Assembly (NCBI RefSeq): GCF_021018805.1
Contig: NW_026960608.1
Location: 1,054,001-1,118,000 of the forward strand
Origin: Prinia subflava
Lineage: Eukaryota > Chordata > Aves > Passeriformes > Cisticolidae
Reading direction: 5' to 3'
DNA length: 64,000 nucleotides
Position numbers and translations under genes: made by a program. The notes beneath the pieces are model-generated. The model worked only from the letters and a program-made list of their open reading frames with translations, was not told the DNA's origin and did not search any database. Below, one piece after another: positions 34,474-45,739 of the stretch. Each line of letters opens with the position of its first letter. Position 1 is the first letter of the stretch.

Positions 34474-35844
34474 TGTCGTGGTTGGGGGGGGGAGGTGAAT
34501 TCTTCTAGGGGGATGTGGGCAGTCCAATCAGTGATCAGCTTTTTTGCTGGCACTTGGGTTGGTCACTCAGAGGTTTGGACACGCTTCTGAGGACACAAAG
34601 AGTTAAAAGCAGGAGTCTGAGGGGCTCGGCCTCTTTTTCGGATCCGGGTTTTCAGCAGAGAGGCGTCTCCAGTCTCCTTCTCCTGCCCGGCCACGAGGCT
34701 GGGTGGGAGAGGGGAAACACGTGGTCGGCTCAGGTAAGCCGGAGCCCCCCGGGGGGGGGAAGAAGAGAGGGGACAGGACTGGAACTGAGCTGCCCCGTCC
34801 AGGATGGAGGGGTGGAAAACTGTGGAAGTGCCTGCTGTGTGTGCTCACCCCCCTCCTTCCCCCCAAACTCCGGGAGAAGGTGCCCAACCACGTGGGGGTT
34901 TGCGGATCCTGGGAGTGCCTGAGCCTGCACCCTGCTGAGAAGAAACTGTTAACCCTTGCTTGGCAGAAAGAAACTTTTCTTAGACATTGATTCTCATGAC
35001 TGGTGGTTTTCGGAGAGAGGGAAGCGGCCTGGGACCGAGATGATAAAGCATGATTGGAAGGAACTCGATGGAAGAATGAGAGGAGTAGCTTTTTGAGCCG
35101 GACTTCTCTTGCATAATGTCAGCCATGGACTGAACTTGAGTCTCTTTTGAACATAAACTGCATTTTTGGGTGGATGCAGCTGCCCCTTGCTTTTGCTACA
35201 GTGACTGGCACTTGAAGAGTTGGAACGAGCAGAGAAGAGAGGGGGAGAGTGAGGTGGTGCCCTCTGCCCTCAGGGCAGACCTGCTCCTAGAACCCCGGCC
35301 CCTGGGTGAAAAGGGGAGAGCTCGGCATGCAACATCCTTAAAAAGCCCTGTATGTAGTTGTGGCCTATGAGACAGCGGTGAGAGCGCTGGACATAGGAAA
35401 AAGAGAGTGTCACCTTAGCAGACTTCTCCGGGCGGTGCTATGGGTGACATGGAAACACATAAGGGGGAGACCCGTGTTTTCTGAGGAACAGTCTGTGGTG
35501 CGAGAGAGACTCCTCTCTCCCTTGCTGAATTGAAGATTAGTTTGTTTTTGAGTGGTGATTGTTTGATCTAAAACCCAGGGGTTGGTCTGTGAAGAGTGAT
35601 GGGTGGGGAGGTAGAAACTGGGAGAAGAAATGTTCTAAGAAGTTTTTATTTCTGTCTCTGTGTGTGTTTAAGAGTATTTCTGTCCCTGTTCTTATGTAAT
35701 TAATAAAGTTTTGGTGGGTTTTTTTTTGTTTTCAAGATTTAAGCCTGCTCTGCTCTGTTCCTGATCACATCCCACAGGAGTTGTTAGAGAAAAAAACATA
35801 TATTCATGGGTGCACTAACATCTGGCCAGTGCTAACCCATGACA
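34474..35844 (+). repeat. 5' LTR of element T
   Basis: It runs from tgtcgtggttgg to aacccatgaca. AATAAA lies at 35702-35707, followed by a GT-rich run. A splice-donor-like caggtaagcc lies near 34730. A TTAAAAG near 34603 could be the TATA element. If so, R would be unusually long, about 1.1 kb. Confidence 0.9.
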
Positions 35845-35848
35845 TTCA

Positions 35849-35866
35849 TGGTTCCCTGACCGGGAA
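35849..35866 (+). other. Primer binding site of element T, tRNA-Glu
   Basis: TGGTTCCCTGACCGGGAA is fully complementary to the 3' end of a tRNA-Glu, CCA included (recalled tRNA sequence). It begins four bases after the LTR. Confidence 0.85.
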
Positions 35867-36000
35867 AGAATCGAAAGAATGATAGAATGAAAACTGTGAG
35901 ATAAGATCAAAGAGGAACAAGAGCAAAGCATGAATTAAGTGATGATGTAAATTTATAGATGTAATGTTAGTTGTTATTTTAAGACAGTGTGTCCTCAGAG

Positions 36001-36015
36001 GCGAGGGGTAGAGAC
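36001..36015 (+). other. Polypurine tract of element T
   Basis: The purine-rich gcgaggggtagagac runs up to the 3' LTR start at 36016. Confidence 0.7.
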
Positions 36016-37384
36016 TGTCGTGGTTGGGGGGGGAGGTGAATTCTTCCAGGGGGATGTGGGCAGTCCAATCAGTGATCAGCTTTTCTGCTGGCACCTGGGT
36101 TGGTCACTCAGAGGTTTGGACACGCCTCTGAGGACACAAAGAGTTAAAAGCAGGAGTCTGAGGGGCTCGGCCTCTTTTTCGGATCCGGGTTTTCAGCAGA
36201 GAGGCGTCTCCAGTCTCCTTCCCCTGCCCGGCCACGAGGCTGGGTGGGAGAGGGGAAACACGTGGTCGGCTCAGGTAAGCCGGAGCCCCCCGGGGGGGGA
36301 AGAAGAGAGGGGACAGGACTGGAACTGAGCTGCCCCGTCCAGGATGGAGGGGTGGAAAACTGTGGAAGTGCCTGCTGTGTGTGCTCACCCCCCTCCTTCC
36401 CCCCAAACTCCGGGAGAAGGTGCCCAACCACGTGGGGGTTTGCGGATCCTGGGAGTGCCTGAGCCTGCACCCTGCTGAGAAGAAACTGTTAACCCTTGCT
36501 TGGCAGAAAGAAACTTTTCTTAGACATTGATTCTCATGACTGGTGGTTTTCGGAGAGAGGGAAGCGGCCTGGGACCGAGATGATAAAGCATGATTGGAAG
36601 GAACTCGATGGAAGAATGAGAGGAGTAGCTTTTTGAGCCGGACTTCTCTTGCATAATGTCAGCCATGGACTGAACTTGAGTCTCTTTTGAACATAAACTG
36701 CATTTTTGGGTGGATGCAGCTGCCCCTTGCTTTTGCTACAGTGACTGGCACTTGAAGAGTTGGAACGAGCAGAGAAGAGAGGGGGAGAGTGAGGTGGTGC
36801 CCTCTGCCCTCAGGGCAGACCTGCTCCTAGAACCCCGGCCCCTGGGTGAAAAGGGGAGAGCTCGGCATGCAACATCCTTAAAAAGCCCTGTATGTAGTTG
36901 TGGCCTATGAGACAGCGGTGAGAGCGCTGGACATAGGAAAAAGAGAGTGTCACCTTAGCAGACTTCTCCGGGCGGTGCTATGGGTGACATGGAAACACAT
37001 AAGGGGGAGACCCGTGTTTTCTGAGGAACAGTCTGTGGTGCGAGAGAGACTCCTCTCTCCCTTGCTGAATTGAAGATTAGTTTGTTTTTGAGTGGTGATT
37101 GTTTGATCTAAAACCCAGGGGTTGGTCTGTGAAGAGTGATGGGTGGGGAGGTAGAAACTGGGAGAAGAAATGTTCTAAGAAGTTTTTATTTCTGTCTCTG
37201 TGTGTGTTTAAGAGTATTTCTGTCCCTGTTCTTATGTAATTAATAAAGTTTTGGTGGGTTTTTTTTTGTTTTCAAGATTTAAGCCTGCTCTGCTCTGTTC
37301 CTGATCACATCCCACAGGAGTTGTTAGAGAAAAAAACATATATTCATGGGTGCACTAACATCTGGCCAGTGCTAACCCATGACA
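36016..37384 (+). repeat. 3' LTR of element T
   Basis: It matches the 5' LTR without visible change beyond its first 280 bp or so. All five substitutions lie in the first 210 bp. Confidence 0.9.
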
Positions 37385-37389
37385 GGGTG

Positions 37390-38152
37390 CCACTATGTAA
37401 AATAAAGTCAAGAAAGCAGGGATAGGTAATGAATATGTAAACAGTGTGTATGATCAAAACTCCATTCACCCAACACTCGTAACACTTGAATGGAGGAAGA
37501 ATCCCTTGAGTGCCCAGTGCTGCCATAAAGAATGCCTGCTTTCTAATACTCAGAACTGTTAGAAAGTTTCTATCAATCCAATTTTGGCATCAGTCACATT
37601 TTTTCAGGAGTTGGACTTTGATGATCCTTGTGGGTCCCTTCCAACCTCTGTCTTGAAGTTTACTTATCTTTAAATTACAAAGAGATTAAAGATAAAGCTG
37701 TTCAGTTATACGATGCTAAGATTAGAGTTTCAGACACTAAATAAATGTCTTTGTCAACTGTATATCTAAGACTGATTAAAATCTGCTTTAAAATGAGTGT
37801 CTCTTCCATAGGCTTTAGCATTTATTCTAGAGAATGCAACTCTGCCTGGCTTTGGTTCTAGAAATAAATCAAATGGCTACTTATTGAGGGAAAATGATCT
37901 GCATCCTTAGAAGATCAGAAGAGTACTTGTTATATTTAAGGAACTCTATTGAATCTTGTTCAATCCATGTTTAGATTTTTTTGAAGATGTATCTGCTAAT
38001 AATCTGTTTTCTTTTCTAGAACCCTGTGATAATATGAGAGATTCTCCAAAATGTGACCAAGTTACAAGGCATTTCAAATATGAGAAAACTAGGTCACTTG
38101 AATAATTTTACTAAGGTAAGAGTACAAATGATGTCAGAGCAAGTGATCATAT
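37390..38152 (+). other. Non-coding stretch with a CR1 3'-end remnant
   Basis: At about 37605-37655 the sequence ttgatgatccttgtgggtc followed by ccttccaacct is the conserved 3' end of CR1. The terminal ATTCTATG repeats are missing. The rest is AT-rich without a recognisable gene. Confidence 0.65.
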
Positions 38153-38612
38153 TGATGCCTTGGGAAGGCTGACCTGAAATAGAGACTGAACAGAGCTAGA
38201 GAATAAAGTAGATATTTATTGAAAGGCTTTTAGGGTCCACCTTGGGCAGGACAAGAGCCTGACCAGGGCTACACCCAAGATGGACTAAAAAATGGTCACA
38301 AAAATGGACACCGGTCACGAGGTTTCACACTTTTATAAGTTTTGGTCCATTTGCATATTGGAGTTCAATTGTCCAGTCACAGCTTCAGGTTGTGAGGTCT
38401 CATCCTTCTTGTTTGTCTCTTCAGTCCACCATTGTTTATGCTTTTGGGCCTGAAACTTGTACTTGTTGTCCTTGGTCTTCAGCAGGAAAAGGATTTGTTT
38501 TGTCTACCTACTCTGTGAAGAGAGCTTACTAGCACTTAATGTGAGGCTCAGAACTATACCCCTAGGCAGCACAGAATTTAAAAAAACATAAAAGCTAAAA
38601 GTTAAGGCATCA
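38153..38612 (-). repeat. 3' LTR of ERV-M
   Basis: A 460-bp LTR. On the minus strand it begins TGATGCCTTAAC and ends CCAAGGCATCA, so it has 9-bp inverted ends. A polypurine tract (tctaaaggggggaaa on the minus strand, 38613-38627) precedes it. tatttattgaaagg near 38213 is a minus-strand AATAAA. Confidence 0.85.
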
Positions 38613-38627
38613 TTTCCCCCCTTTAGA

Positions 38628-38900
38628 GGCTTGACAATGACTTTTTCTTGTTGAGTCTCTATTCTAACTATCTACTAATAATAGGTATTCAATAGCAGAT
38701 AAGTATCTAACAATAGTAAACAACTAACAATAGATAAACATCTTACAATGTATAAATATCTAATAATAGATAAATATCTAGCAATAATAATAATAAACAG
38801 TAATAAACATCTAACAGTAGTAATGTCTTGTACAGTGGGCTATCATGCAAAGAAGAATAAGGATTATTGTGAACAGTTCTTTAGGCACAGAAGAGGAATC
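38628..38900. other. AT-rich filler where ERV-M env would be
   Basis: A degenerate repeat of taacaatagtaaac and aataatagataaatatcta units (about 38690-38830) lies between the integrase end and the polypurine tract. No env sequence is visible. Confidence 0.7.
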
Positions 38901-40170
38901 ATTTAAAATATATTTTTGTTTGCATCAGTCTCTGTTTTTACAGTTGTTTCAGGAGCAGAAGCTTTCTTAACTCTGGAGTATTGAATCCAGTTTTCTTTGC
39001 CAGCAATTTTGACTGTGGTAGAGGTGGTCAGCAGAACTTGGAATGGTCCTCTCTACCTAGCTTCTAGAGGATCACTGTCCCACCACTTAACATAGACCCA
39101 GTCTCCAGGCTGGAACGGATGTGCAGGTGTGTCCAGTCCTATGGGTCTGGATAGCACGATGTAAGTCTGGAGCTTCTGCAAAGTGGAACTTAAAGCCATT
39201 AGATATCTCTGTAAATTAGGTTTATGCTTTATGTGAATTTCACCTGGAATATGTGGAATCTGATATGGTCTGCCATACAGTATTTCATAGGGACTGATGT
39301 TATCCCTCCACCTTGGTTGTATGCATATTCTCAGTAAAGCTATAGGCAAAGCCTGAACCCATGTCATGGATATTTCTCGGCAAATTTTGCTAATTTGTGT
39401 TTTGAGTGTCCCATTCATACCTTCAACTTTACGACTCGCTTGGGGTCTACAAGGTGTATTCAGATCCCAAGTAATTCCCAAAACTCAGCTAACTTCTTTA
39501 ACCACTCTTGCAACAAAGTGTGGTCCCCTATCTGATGATATCCCCAAGAGAACCCTGAACCTTGAAATTATATGATTGAGCAAAACTTTCACCACTTCCT
39601 TGGCTGTATTAGTGTGACAGGGGTAAGCCTCCGGCCATCCACTGAAGGTGTCAACTAATACCAGTATGTACCGGTATCTCTCTTTGCATGGTAAACTCAG
39701 CAAAATGTATTTGCTAGTAATCTCCAGGAAGATCCCCTGCTTTTGTTACTTCTAATACAGCTCTTTTCCTCGTGTCAGGGTTGTTTTTACAGCAGGTTTC
39801 ACATTTGCTCACTACTGATTGTATAATGTCAGTCATTGCCTTTCGTCTTACTACCTTTTTTAGATGTTTCAGAAGATTTTCAAACCCAAAATGTGTTTTC
39901 ATGTTCTCCCTGAGCAAGCTCTGGAAGGGTCAGGGGTGAGACTACAACCTGGTTTGCTGGTGAAACATCCCACCTGCTTTCTGTGGTCTCAGCTTTAAGA
40001 AACTTGATTAGTTTGTGGTCTACTTGGTCATATTTTGGGGTGAACCCCAACAAATGAATCTCTTTTTGTGGAATTACTACGAGAATACCTTTTTCTGCAA
40101 TCTCTCTTGCTGCTTTATCAGCAAAGCCATTTCCCAATTCTGGAGTGGCTTTCCCTTTTTGGTGACCTCT
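38900..40170 (-). pseudogene. pol: ERV-M pol fragment: RNase H end and integrase (gamma-like)
   Basis: Reading leftward: the end of RNase H (GNGFADKAAREIAEKG, about 40130-40085); an integrase zinc region (CETCCKNNPDTRK, about 39800); the catalytic core with VLVDTFSGWPEAYP and SSDRGPHF (about 39640-39520) and GMNGTLKTQISK with a preceding VE (about 39420); and a C-terminal domain with PYEILYGRPYQ, FQPGDWVYVKWW and RGPFQVLLTTS ending near IQYSRVKKA. This is the gammaretroviral integrase layout. Stops occur near 39485 and 39060. RT, pro and gag are absent: the fragment ends near 40170, where LTR-G starts. Confidence 0.85.
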
Positions 40171-40178
40171 ACAACCCC

Positions 40179-40815
40179 TGTCCTGGGGTCACTTTATGAT
40201 GCTTGTACACCAACTGTCTGTTCTATTTATGCTGGATATTAAGTTCTACACCTTTAAGATTGGTTCTGAGAGCTGAGGGGAAAGAAGAAGCATTTGTTTT
40301 CAGAAACTGCACTCACTCCTCCGCATTCTGCTCTTGGACTGTGTTGTCTGCAAATGGACAGTGAGAGAGAGCTCTCCTTTGCTTTTTAGTTAGTTTTTAG
40401 CTGAGGCAGAGAAGTTCCCTGGACTTTTCTTTCTTTTCCTTAAAACTGTTTAAACCTGTTCTGGTCTGAAAACCCAGAAAAACACCTAGAGCTAATGCCT
40501 GCCACCCACTGGGGCCAGGATGGCATTTTGCAGTGCCGGAGGGACTGATAAGAGACTGGGTAAGCTGAGCTACAACCCACAACAAGGACATTCTCAATTT
40601 TGCCATCTATTTTCAGAGTGGTAAGAGGTTTTACTGTTTAATATTGTGCTTTTTTATGCTTGTGAACACCTTGCTTCTTGAATAAAAAGGTTTTTTTCTA
40701 CTTTTCTCTAAGGAATTTTTTTACCATACCAACTGGGGGAAGGGCCACTTGAATTTGCTTTCTAGAGGGATCCCATTTGGAGGTTTCCTCTGAAAATTTG
40801 CCCTAAACCAGGACA
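40179..40815 (+). repeat. LTR-G, copy 1
   Basis: It runs from tgtcctggggtcac to aaaccaggaca and matches 47361-48026 along its length, with AATAAA near 40681. The flanks acccc and tatac do not match, so it may be part of a larger rearranged element. Confidence 0.75.
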
Positions 40816-41441
40816 TATACATTAATGAGTGCCCAACGCATGGCTCGAGAAGGTGGAAAGAAACCTGTACTGATTGCATTTTGGTTGTACTTACTCTGTA
40901 TTGAGATAAAGCAGTCAGTAGCCATGTTGCTTGAATTCATAATGTCTCTCGGGGTGGAGACCTTCATGTGTTTCTGGTCCCTAGGCTTATTTCCCTATCC
41001 AGGGATAGCTCCAGTATTGCCCCTTACACGTAGCTTTTTCAGTAGAGAGGCACAGATTAGAATAGCTATTGTGCTGTGTTTGGTGGTAATGATTTACAGA
41101 AAGTTTATAAAGGTACTGGAGTTTGTTCCAAATATGTATGGTTTATGGTTTCTTTGTCCTACCCTGTGTCCTAGTTCCAGTAGCCTGTTTTAGGGGTTTA
41201 TTAGTAATTGCACCCAGTTTGTTAGAGGAGGAGCAGGGGAGGAGGCTTTTCAACCTTTCCTTTCCTTCTTCTCTTTTGAATCTGTTATGTCACTTTTGGA
41301 GAATGTTCAGTTTCCCCTGAATGTTAATGATACCACCTTCCTGGTATTTAACCTAGTAAGCTTCCTCTGTATGGTCTGCAACTTCTCTGGAGTGAGGGCT
41401 GAGATTTCCAGAGGGGCTGATGATACCTTGACACGGGAGTA
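40816..41441. other. Unassigned stretch between LTR-G and LTR-A
   Basis: A plus-strand frame (about 40825-41193) has several hydrophobic segments but no motif that I recognise. It could be provirus interior or a chance frame. Confidence 0.35.
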
Positions 41442-41447
41442 GACACA

Positions 41448-42251
41448 TCTCAAGGTTGCTGTTTCCTTGAGATTCTCCTTGGGGTTGCTGACCCCCAAGG
41501 TAATAAGGGTTCTCCCAAGGTTGCTGTTCCCTGAGGGTTTCCTCTGGGTTGCTGTTCCCAGAGGTAATAAGGTTTTCAGTCTTCTCTTTGCCCTAAGTGT
41601 TACACACCAGAGGTAGAGACGACAAGCTGAGTCTGCCGGTGCACATTTCCAAGGTTGTTTATTCTTCATTATCTCAGTCCTTTTTCAACTCTGCCAGGCC
41701 TCCCTGGCAGGGTACCTTATCTTAGTTCTTTCTCAGCTCTGTGAGGCATCCCCAGCAGAGCAGGACACGCAGCAGACTGGGCGGATCAGAGAGCCCCGCA
41801 CCTTAAGTACGGCACCCTTGACCCAACCACTGTCCGAGACGTATTTTTTATTTACAAAATTTTACCAATACCTACTACCTATGCTAACACGTCAGTTCTA
41901 CTCTAAGCCAATCTCTAAAACCCAACTCAGCACAAGATGGGGGACGAGAGCAAGAACTAGGAGGACAGGGGCCACTCCCCAATTCCTCCATCTTGCCTCT
42001 TCAGCCCCATATGCTAAGAATCCTAATTTCTATATTTATATTCTATAATAAACCATCCACTACTTATTTTAAATTCTTAGGATTTGTGATTCTTCCTGCA
42101 TGTGAGTGTTCACTCCCATGGACAGGAATCAGAGTCAGTGTCCTCCTGGGATCTGTGTGGGTCTAACTGACCCCCCTGTACAGATCCCAGACCCCCCTGT
42201 CCAGTCTCCAAATCGTCCAGGGTGGCCAGAGGAATATCCTGGACTCCAACA
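41448..42251 (-). repeat. Solo LTR-A, copy 3
   Basis: An 804-bp reverse copy of the ERV-A LTR, flanked by a perfect 6-bp duplication, gacaca (41442-41447 and 42252-42257). An extra tract rich in caaggttgctgttcc repeats near 41450-41570 makes it longer than copy 1. Confidence 0.95.
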
Positions 42252-42290
42252 GACACAGGTGTGGAAAATCCTGAATGGTGTGGAGAATGG

Positions 42291-42627
42291 TGTTGCCATG
42301 AGGTTTTTCCTAGTTTGCTGAGCATTCATGTTGAAAGAGAGACGTGCAGACTCTCCCGCTTGTTAATGTAAACACTGGCCATGTTTTGCTAACTGTCTTT
42401 CATTGTTTACATATTTCTAGTTGGGAGGAGAAAGGTGATTGACAGTTGGCTTGACCAGTGTGGACTGGGAGGTGGGAATTCCATCCTCCAATCCATGGGC
42501 ATCATAGGAAATGCATAAAAGTGGTCTTGTAAATAAACCTCGGGGCTTCCTGCTTCCTGCCCTGCTCTGCTCTGAACCTAGAACTGTCTCCTGAGTCCCT
42601 CTCTACTGGTCAGGCCCCACGGTGATA
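42291..42627 (+). repeat. 5' LTR of ERV-E (LTR-E, copy 2)
   Basis: It runs from tgttgccatgagg to ccacggtgata and matches the solo LTR-E at 28309-28637. TATA-like gcataaaag lies near 42512, with AATAAA near 42533. Gag starts only 11 bases later. Confidence 0.8.
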
Positions 42628-42638
42628 TCTGGGAGGAT

Positions 42639-44040
42639 ATGGGCCAAACCCTGAAGGATTTTTCTGACCCTATAGCCTGCGACTTTCCACATGAACAAAT
42701 ACAGAACCCAGCTGAGGTGGGGAATTACCTTAAAGGGAAGTGCCATGATGACTCTAAGGAGAAAAAGCTCATTGCAATAAGCTGGGCTCTGGCATATGCT
42801 TATTGCACCCTGCTAGATACTGTAGGGCAGCAGATTGAGGCAGGGGGGCATGGAGATACCTCAGCAGCTACCCCAGCCCCTCAGGCTGCAGCCAACACCC
42901 CAGTCACTCAGGCTGTAGCTAAACGAGAAAGTGAGCATAAGCTAGCAGCTGAACCAGACAGTGAGCCTAAGCCACTGGCCGTCACTGAGGGAAAGAAGCA
43001 CACAAACAAACCCAATTGACCAGTGGACATTGATCTGGGGGAAGGACCCTCAAAGCAAGCTCCTGACATAAAATCAGAAGTCAAAGCAAATGACAGAAGA
43101 TCGGAAGCCACTATTGAGTTCTTTTCCCTGAAGGACCTTGGTGGCTTAAGAAAGGATTACACTCGACAACCTTATGAATCTATAATTAGTTGGTTAGTAC
43201 ATCTTTGGGACGCTGCAGGAGAGGCTACAGTTCTGGATGGTACTGAAGTGAGACATTTGGGATCCCTGTCACATGATCCAGTTATCGACCTAGGAATGAT
43301 GAGGAGGGCTAACCCTCACAGTCTCTGGGCACAGGTCCTGGGACGTGTGGCACAAATATATCTGTGTGCAGATGATCTCTATATGCAGCAAACCCAGTGG
43401 AAGACCATAGAACAAGGGATTCAACGCTTGAGAAAAATGGCAGTGGCAGAGATTGTCTTCTCAGATGACCTAAACACTAGGAACCCAGTCTTGGTACCAT
43501 GTACATCCATAATGTGGCAAAAACTTGTAGGACTTGGGCCACAAGAATACTCTTCTGCTTTAGCAATAGTGAAGTGGGATGACAGGGAGGATACCATGCT
43601 GGATATGTTGAGAAAGCTCCGAGCATATGCAGATGGCATGCATGGCCCAACACATGCAAGAATGGCAGCTTTGGAAACACATGGAGAAATTAAAAGATAA
43701 GATAGAGGAGAATCACAAGAAACTCGGTGAGATGAAAGAGAGAAAAGGCTTTCTGCAAGTCTCTGCCATAGAGATCAGAGGTTCTGGTATCAAACATAGA
43801 CATCCGCCACATAGGTAGAGAAGAGGCACCCCACGAGCTGAGCTGTGGTCTCTCCTGCGTGATTGTGGGGAAGACATGAGGAGATGGGATGGAAAATCTA
43901 CTGCTGTTCTGGCAAAACAGCTGAGTGAATTTTGGGAATGCAAGACTCAGAGAGGAAGTTCCACCAAAAAGGAAGCAGCTCCAGATAGCCAGGGAAAGAA
44001 GGATAACCAGGCTTAGAAGGGTCCTGTCTCTAGCCAGGTA
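42639..44040 (+). pseudogene. gag: ERV-E gag (ERVL type), broken
   Basis: The ATG at 42639 gives M-G-Q-T, compatible with myristoylation. One frame runs to a TGA at 43017 and continues in the same frame from 43020 to 43700: an N-terminal domain, an A/P/E-rich linker, then a capsid-like segment (PYESIISWLVHLWDAAG, VRHLGSLSHDPVIDLGM, WKTIEQGIQRLRKMAVAE) that is clearly shared with ERV-H gag. The remaining C-terminal part (43700-44040) is in other frames, and I see no zinc knuckle. The family call rests on its linkage to an ERVL-type pol. Confidence 0.75.
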
Positions 44041-44094
44041 GAGGCCAGGGAAAACTGTGTTTTTTGAACTATGTGGATTTGTTGGCCTGGCACA

Positions 44095-45480
44095 TCACAA
44101 CCACAAATATATGAGGCCTTGGTCAACACTGGTGCGCAGTGCACACTAATCCCATCAGGACGTGTGGGGCAGAATCTATTTCTATTGGTGGCTAACAGGG
44201 GGACTACAGGATTTGACTTTGGTGGAAGCTGATGTGAGCCTGACTAGAAATGAGTGGAAGAAACACCCTGTTGTGACTGGCTCAGAGGGCCCATGCATTT
44301 TGGGCATAGACTTCCTCCAAAGTGGGTTTTTCAAAGACCCAAAGGGACTCAGGTGGGTGTTTGAGATAGTGGCTGTAGAGATAGAGGGCGTTAAGCAATT
44401 GAACACCTTGCCTGGACTATGAGAAAACCTATCTGCAGTAGGACTTCTGAAGAGGGAAGAGCAACGAGTGCCCATTGCCACTTTGACAGTGCATTGTCGA
44501 CAGTACAGAACAGCTCAAGATGCTGTGATTCCCATCCACAAGATGATCTGTGAGCTGGAGAGCCAAGGGGTGGTCAGCAAAACACACTCACCCTTCAACA
44601 GCCCCATGTGGACTGTGCGCAAATCTGAAGGAGAATGGAGATTGACTGTAGACTATCGTGGCTTGAATAAAGTGACTCCACCATTGAGCGCTGCTGTGCC
44701 AGACACGTTAGAGGTCCAGTACTAGGTGGAGTCCAAGGCCGCAAAGTGGTATGCCACTATTGACATTGCCAGTGTATTTTTCTCCATTCTTTTGGCAGCA
44801 GAGTACAGGCCTCAGTTTGCTGTCTCGTAGAGGGGAGGGCAGTACACCTGGAACTGACTGCCTCAGGGGTGAAAACACAGTCCTACCATCTGCCTTGGAC
44901 TGATCCAGACTGCACTAGAAAAGGGTGAGGCTGCAGAACATCTGCAGTACATTGATGACATCATTGTGTGGGGAAACACTGCAGCAGAAGTGTTTGAGAA
45001 AGGAGAGAAAATCATCCAAATTCTCCTGAAAGCTGGTTTCGCTATCAAGAAGAGCAAAGTTAAAGGACCTGCTTGAGAGATCCAGTTCCTAGGAATAAAG
45101 TGGCAAGATGGATGGCGTCAGATTCCCACTGATGTCATCAACAAGATCACAGCAATGTCTCCACCAACCAACAAGAAGGAAACACAAGCTTTCTTAGGTG
45201 CCATAGGCTTTTGGAGAATGCATATTCCTGAGTACAGACAGATTGTGAACTCTCTCTACCTGGTGACCCGCAAGAAGAACACTTTCCAGTGGGGCCCTGA
45301 ACAGCAACATGCCTTTGCCCAGATCAAGCAGGACATCACTCATGCAGTAGCCCTTGGCCCAGTCAGGACAGGACCAGATGTGAAGAACATGCTCTATTCT
45401 GCAGCCAGGAGCCATGGTCTGTCCTGGAGCTTTTGGCAGAAGGTGCCAGGTGAAACTTGAGGCCGACCACTAGGATTCTG
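44095..45480 (+). pseudogene. pol: ERV-E protease, reverse transcriptase, RNase H start
   Basis: The protease motif reads ALVNTGAQCTLI (about 44119-44150), with N where the catalytic D belongs. RT follows: MICELESQGVVSKTHSPFNSPMW, WRLTVDYRGLNKVTPP (about 44630-44680), a stop at 44723, a degraded palm, then an intact QYIDDIIVWG (about 44945) and another stop near 45074. The connection domain includes FLGAIGFWRMHIPEYR and WGPEQQHAFAQIKQ. The order and style are those of class III (ERVL) elements in birds. Multiple stops make it inactive. Confidence 0.85.
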
Positions 45481-45739
45481 GAGTTGAAGGTACAGAGGAT
45501 CCAAAGCCAACTACAGTCCAACAGAGAAGGAAATTTTAGTAGCCTGTGAAAAAGTCCAAGCCGCCTCAGAGGTAATAGGCACTGAAACACAACTCTTTCT
45601 GGCACCCCGACTACCAGTGCTGGAGTGGATGCTCAAAGCAAAGGTTTCCTCTAACCACCATGCCATCAATGCCACATGGAGTAAGTGAATTGCTCTCATC
45701 ACACAGTGCCCCCGTATTTGAAAACTGAATCACCCTGGG

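Larger units (their letters stand above)
34474..37384 (+). mobile_element. Element T: minimal LTR retrotransposon with 171-bp interior
   Basis: Two LTRs of 1371 and 1369 bp enclose only 171 bp. That interior still has a primer site (35849-35866, 18-base match to tRNA-Glu) and a purine tract next to the second LTR. A perfect 5-bp duplication, gggtg, flanks the whole (34469-34473 and 37385-37389), proving one insertion event rather than a segmental duplication. The LTRs differ at about five bases plus two G-run lengths. It codes for nothing recognisable, so enzymes and particle proteins must have come from elsewhere. Confidence 0.9.

Noticed and set aside
34515..36470. Paired open frames in both copies of the element T LTR
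   Set aside because: They are duplicated because the LTR is duplicated, lie on both strands and lack motifs.
34474..37384. Tandem segmental duplication of about 1.54 kb
   Set aside because: The TSD, primer site, purine tract and TG...CA ends identify the two copies as LTRs of one element.
40825..41193. Possible membrane protein gene
   Set aside because: Hydrophobic segments only. It lies between LTRs, has no known motif and may be a chance frame.
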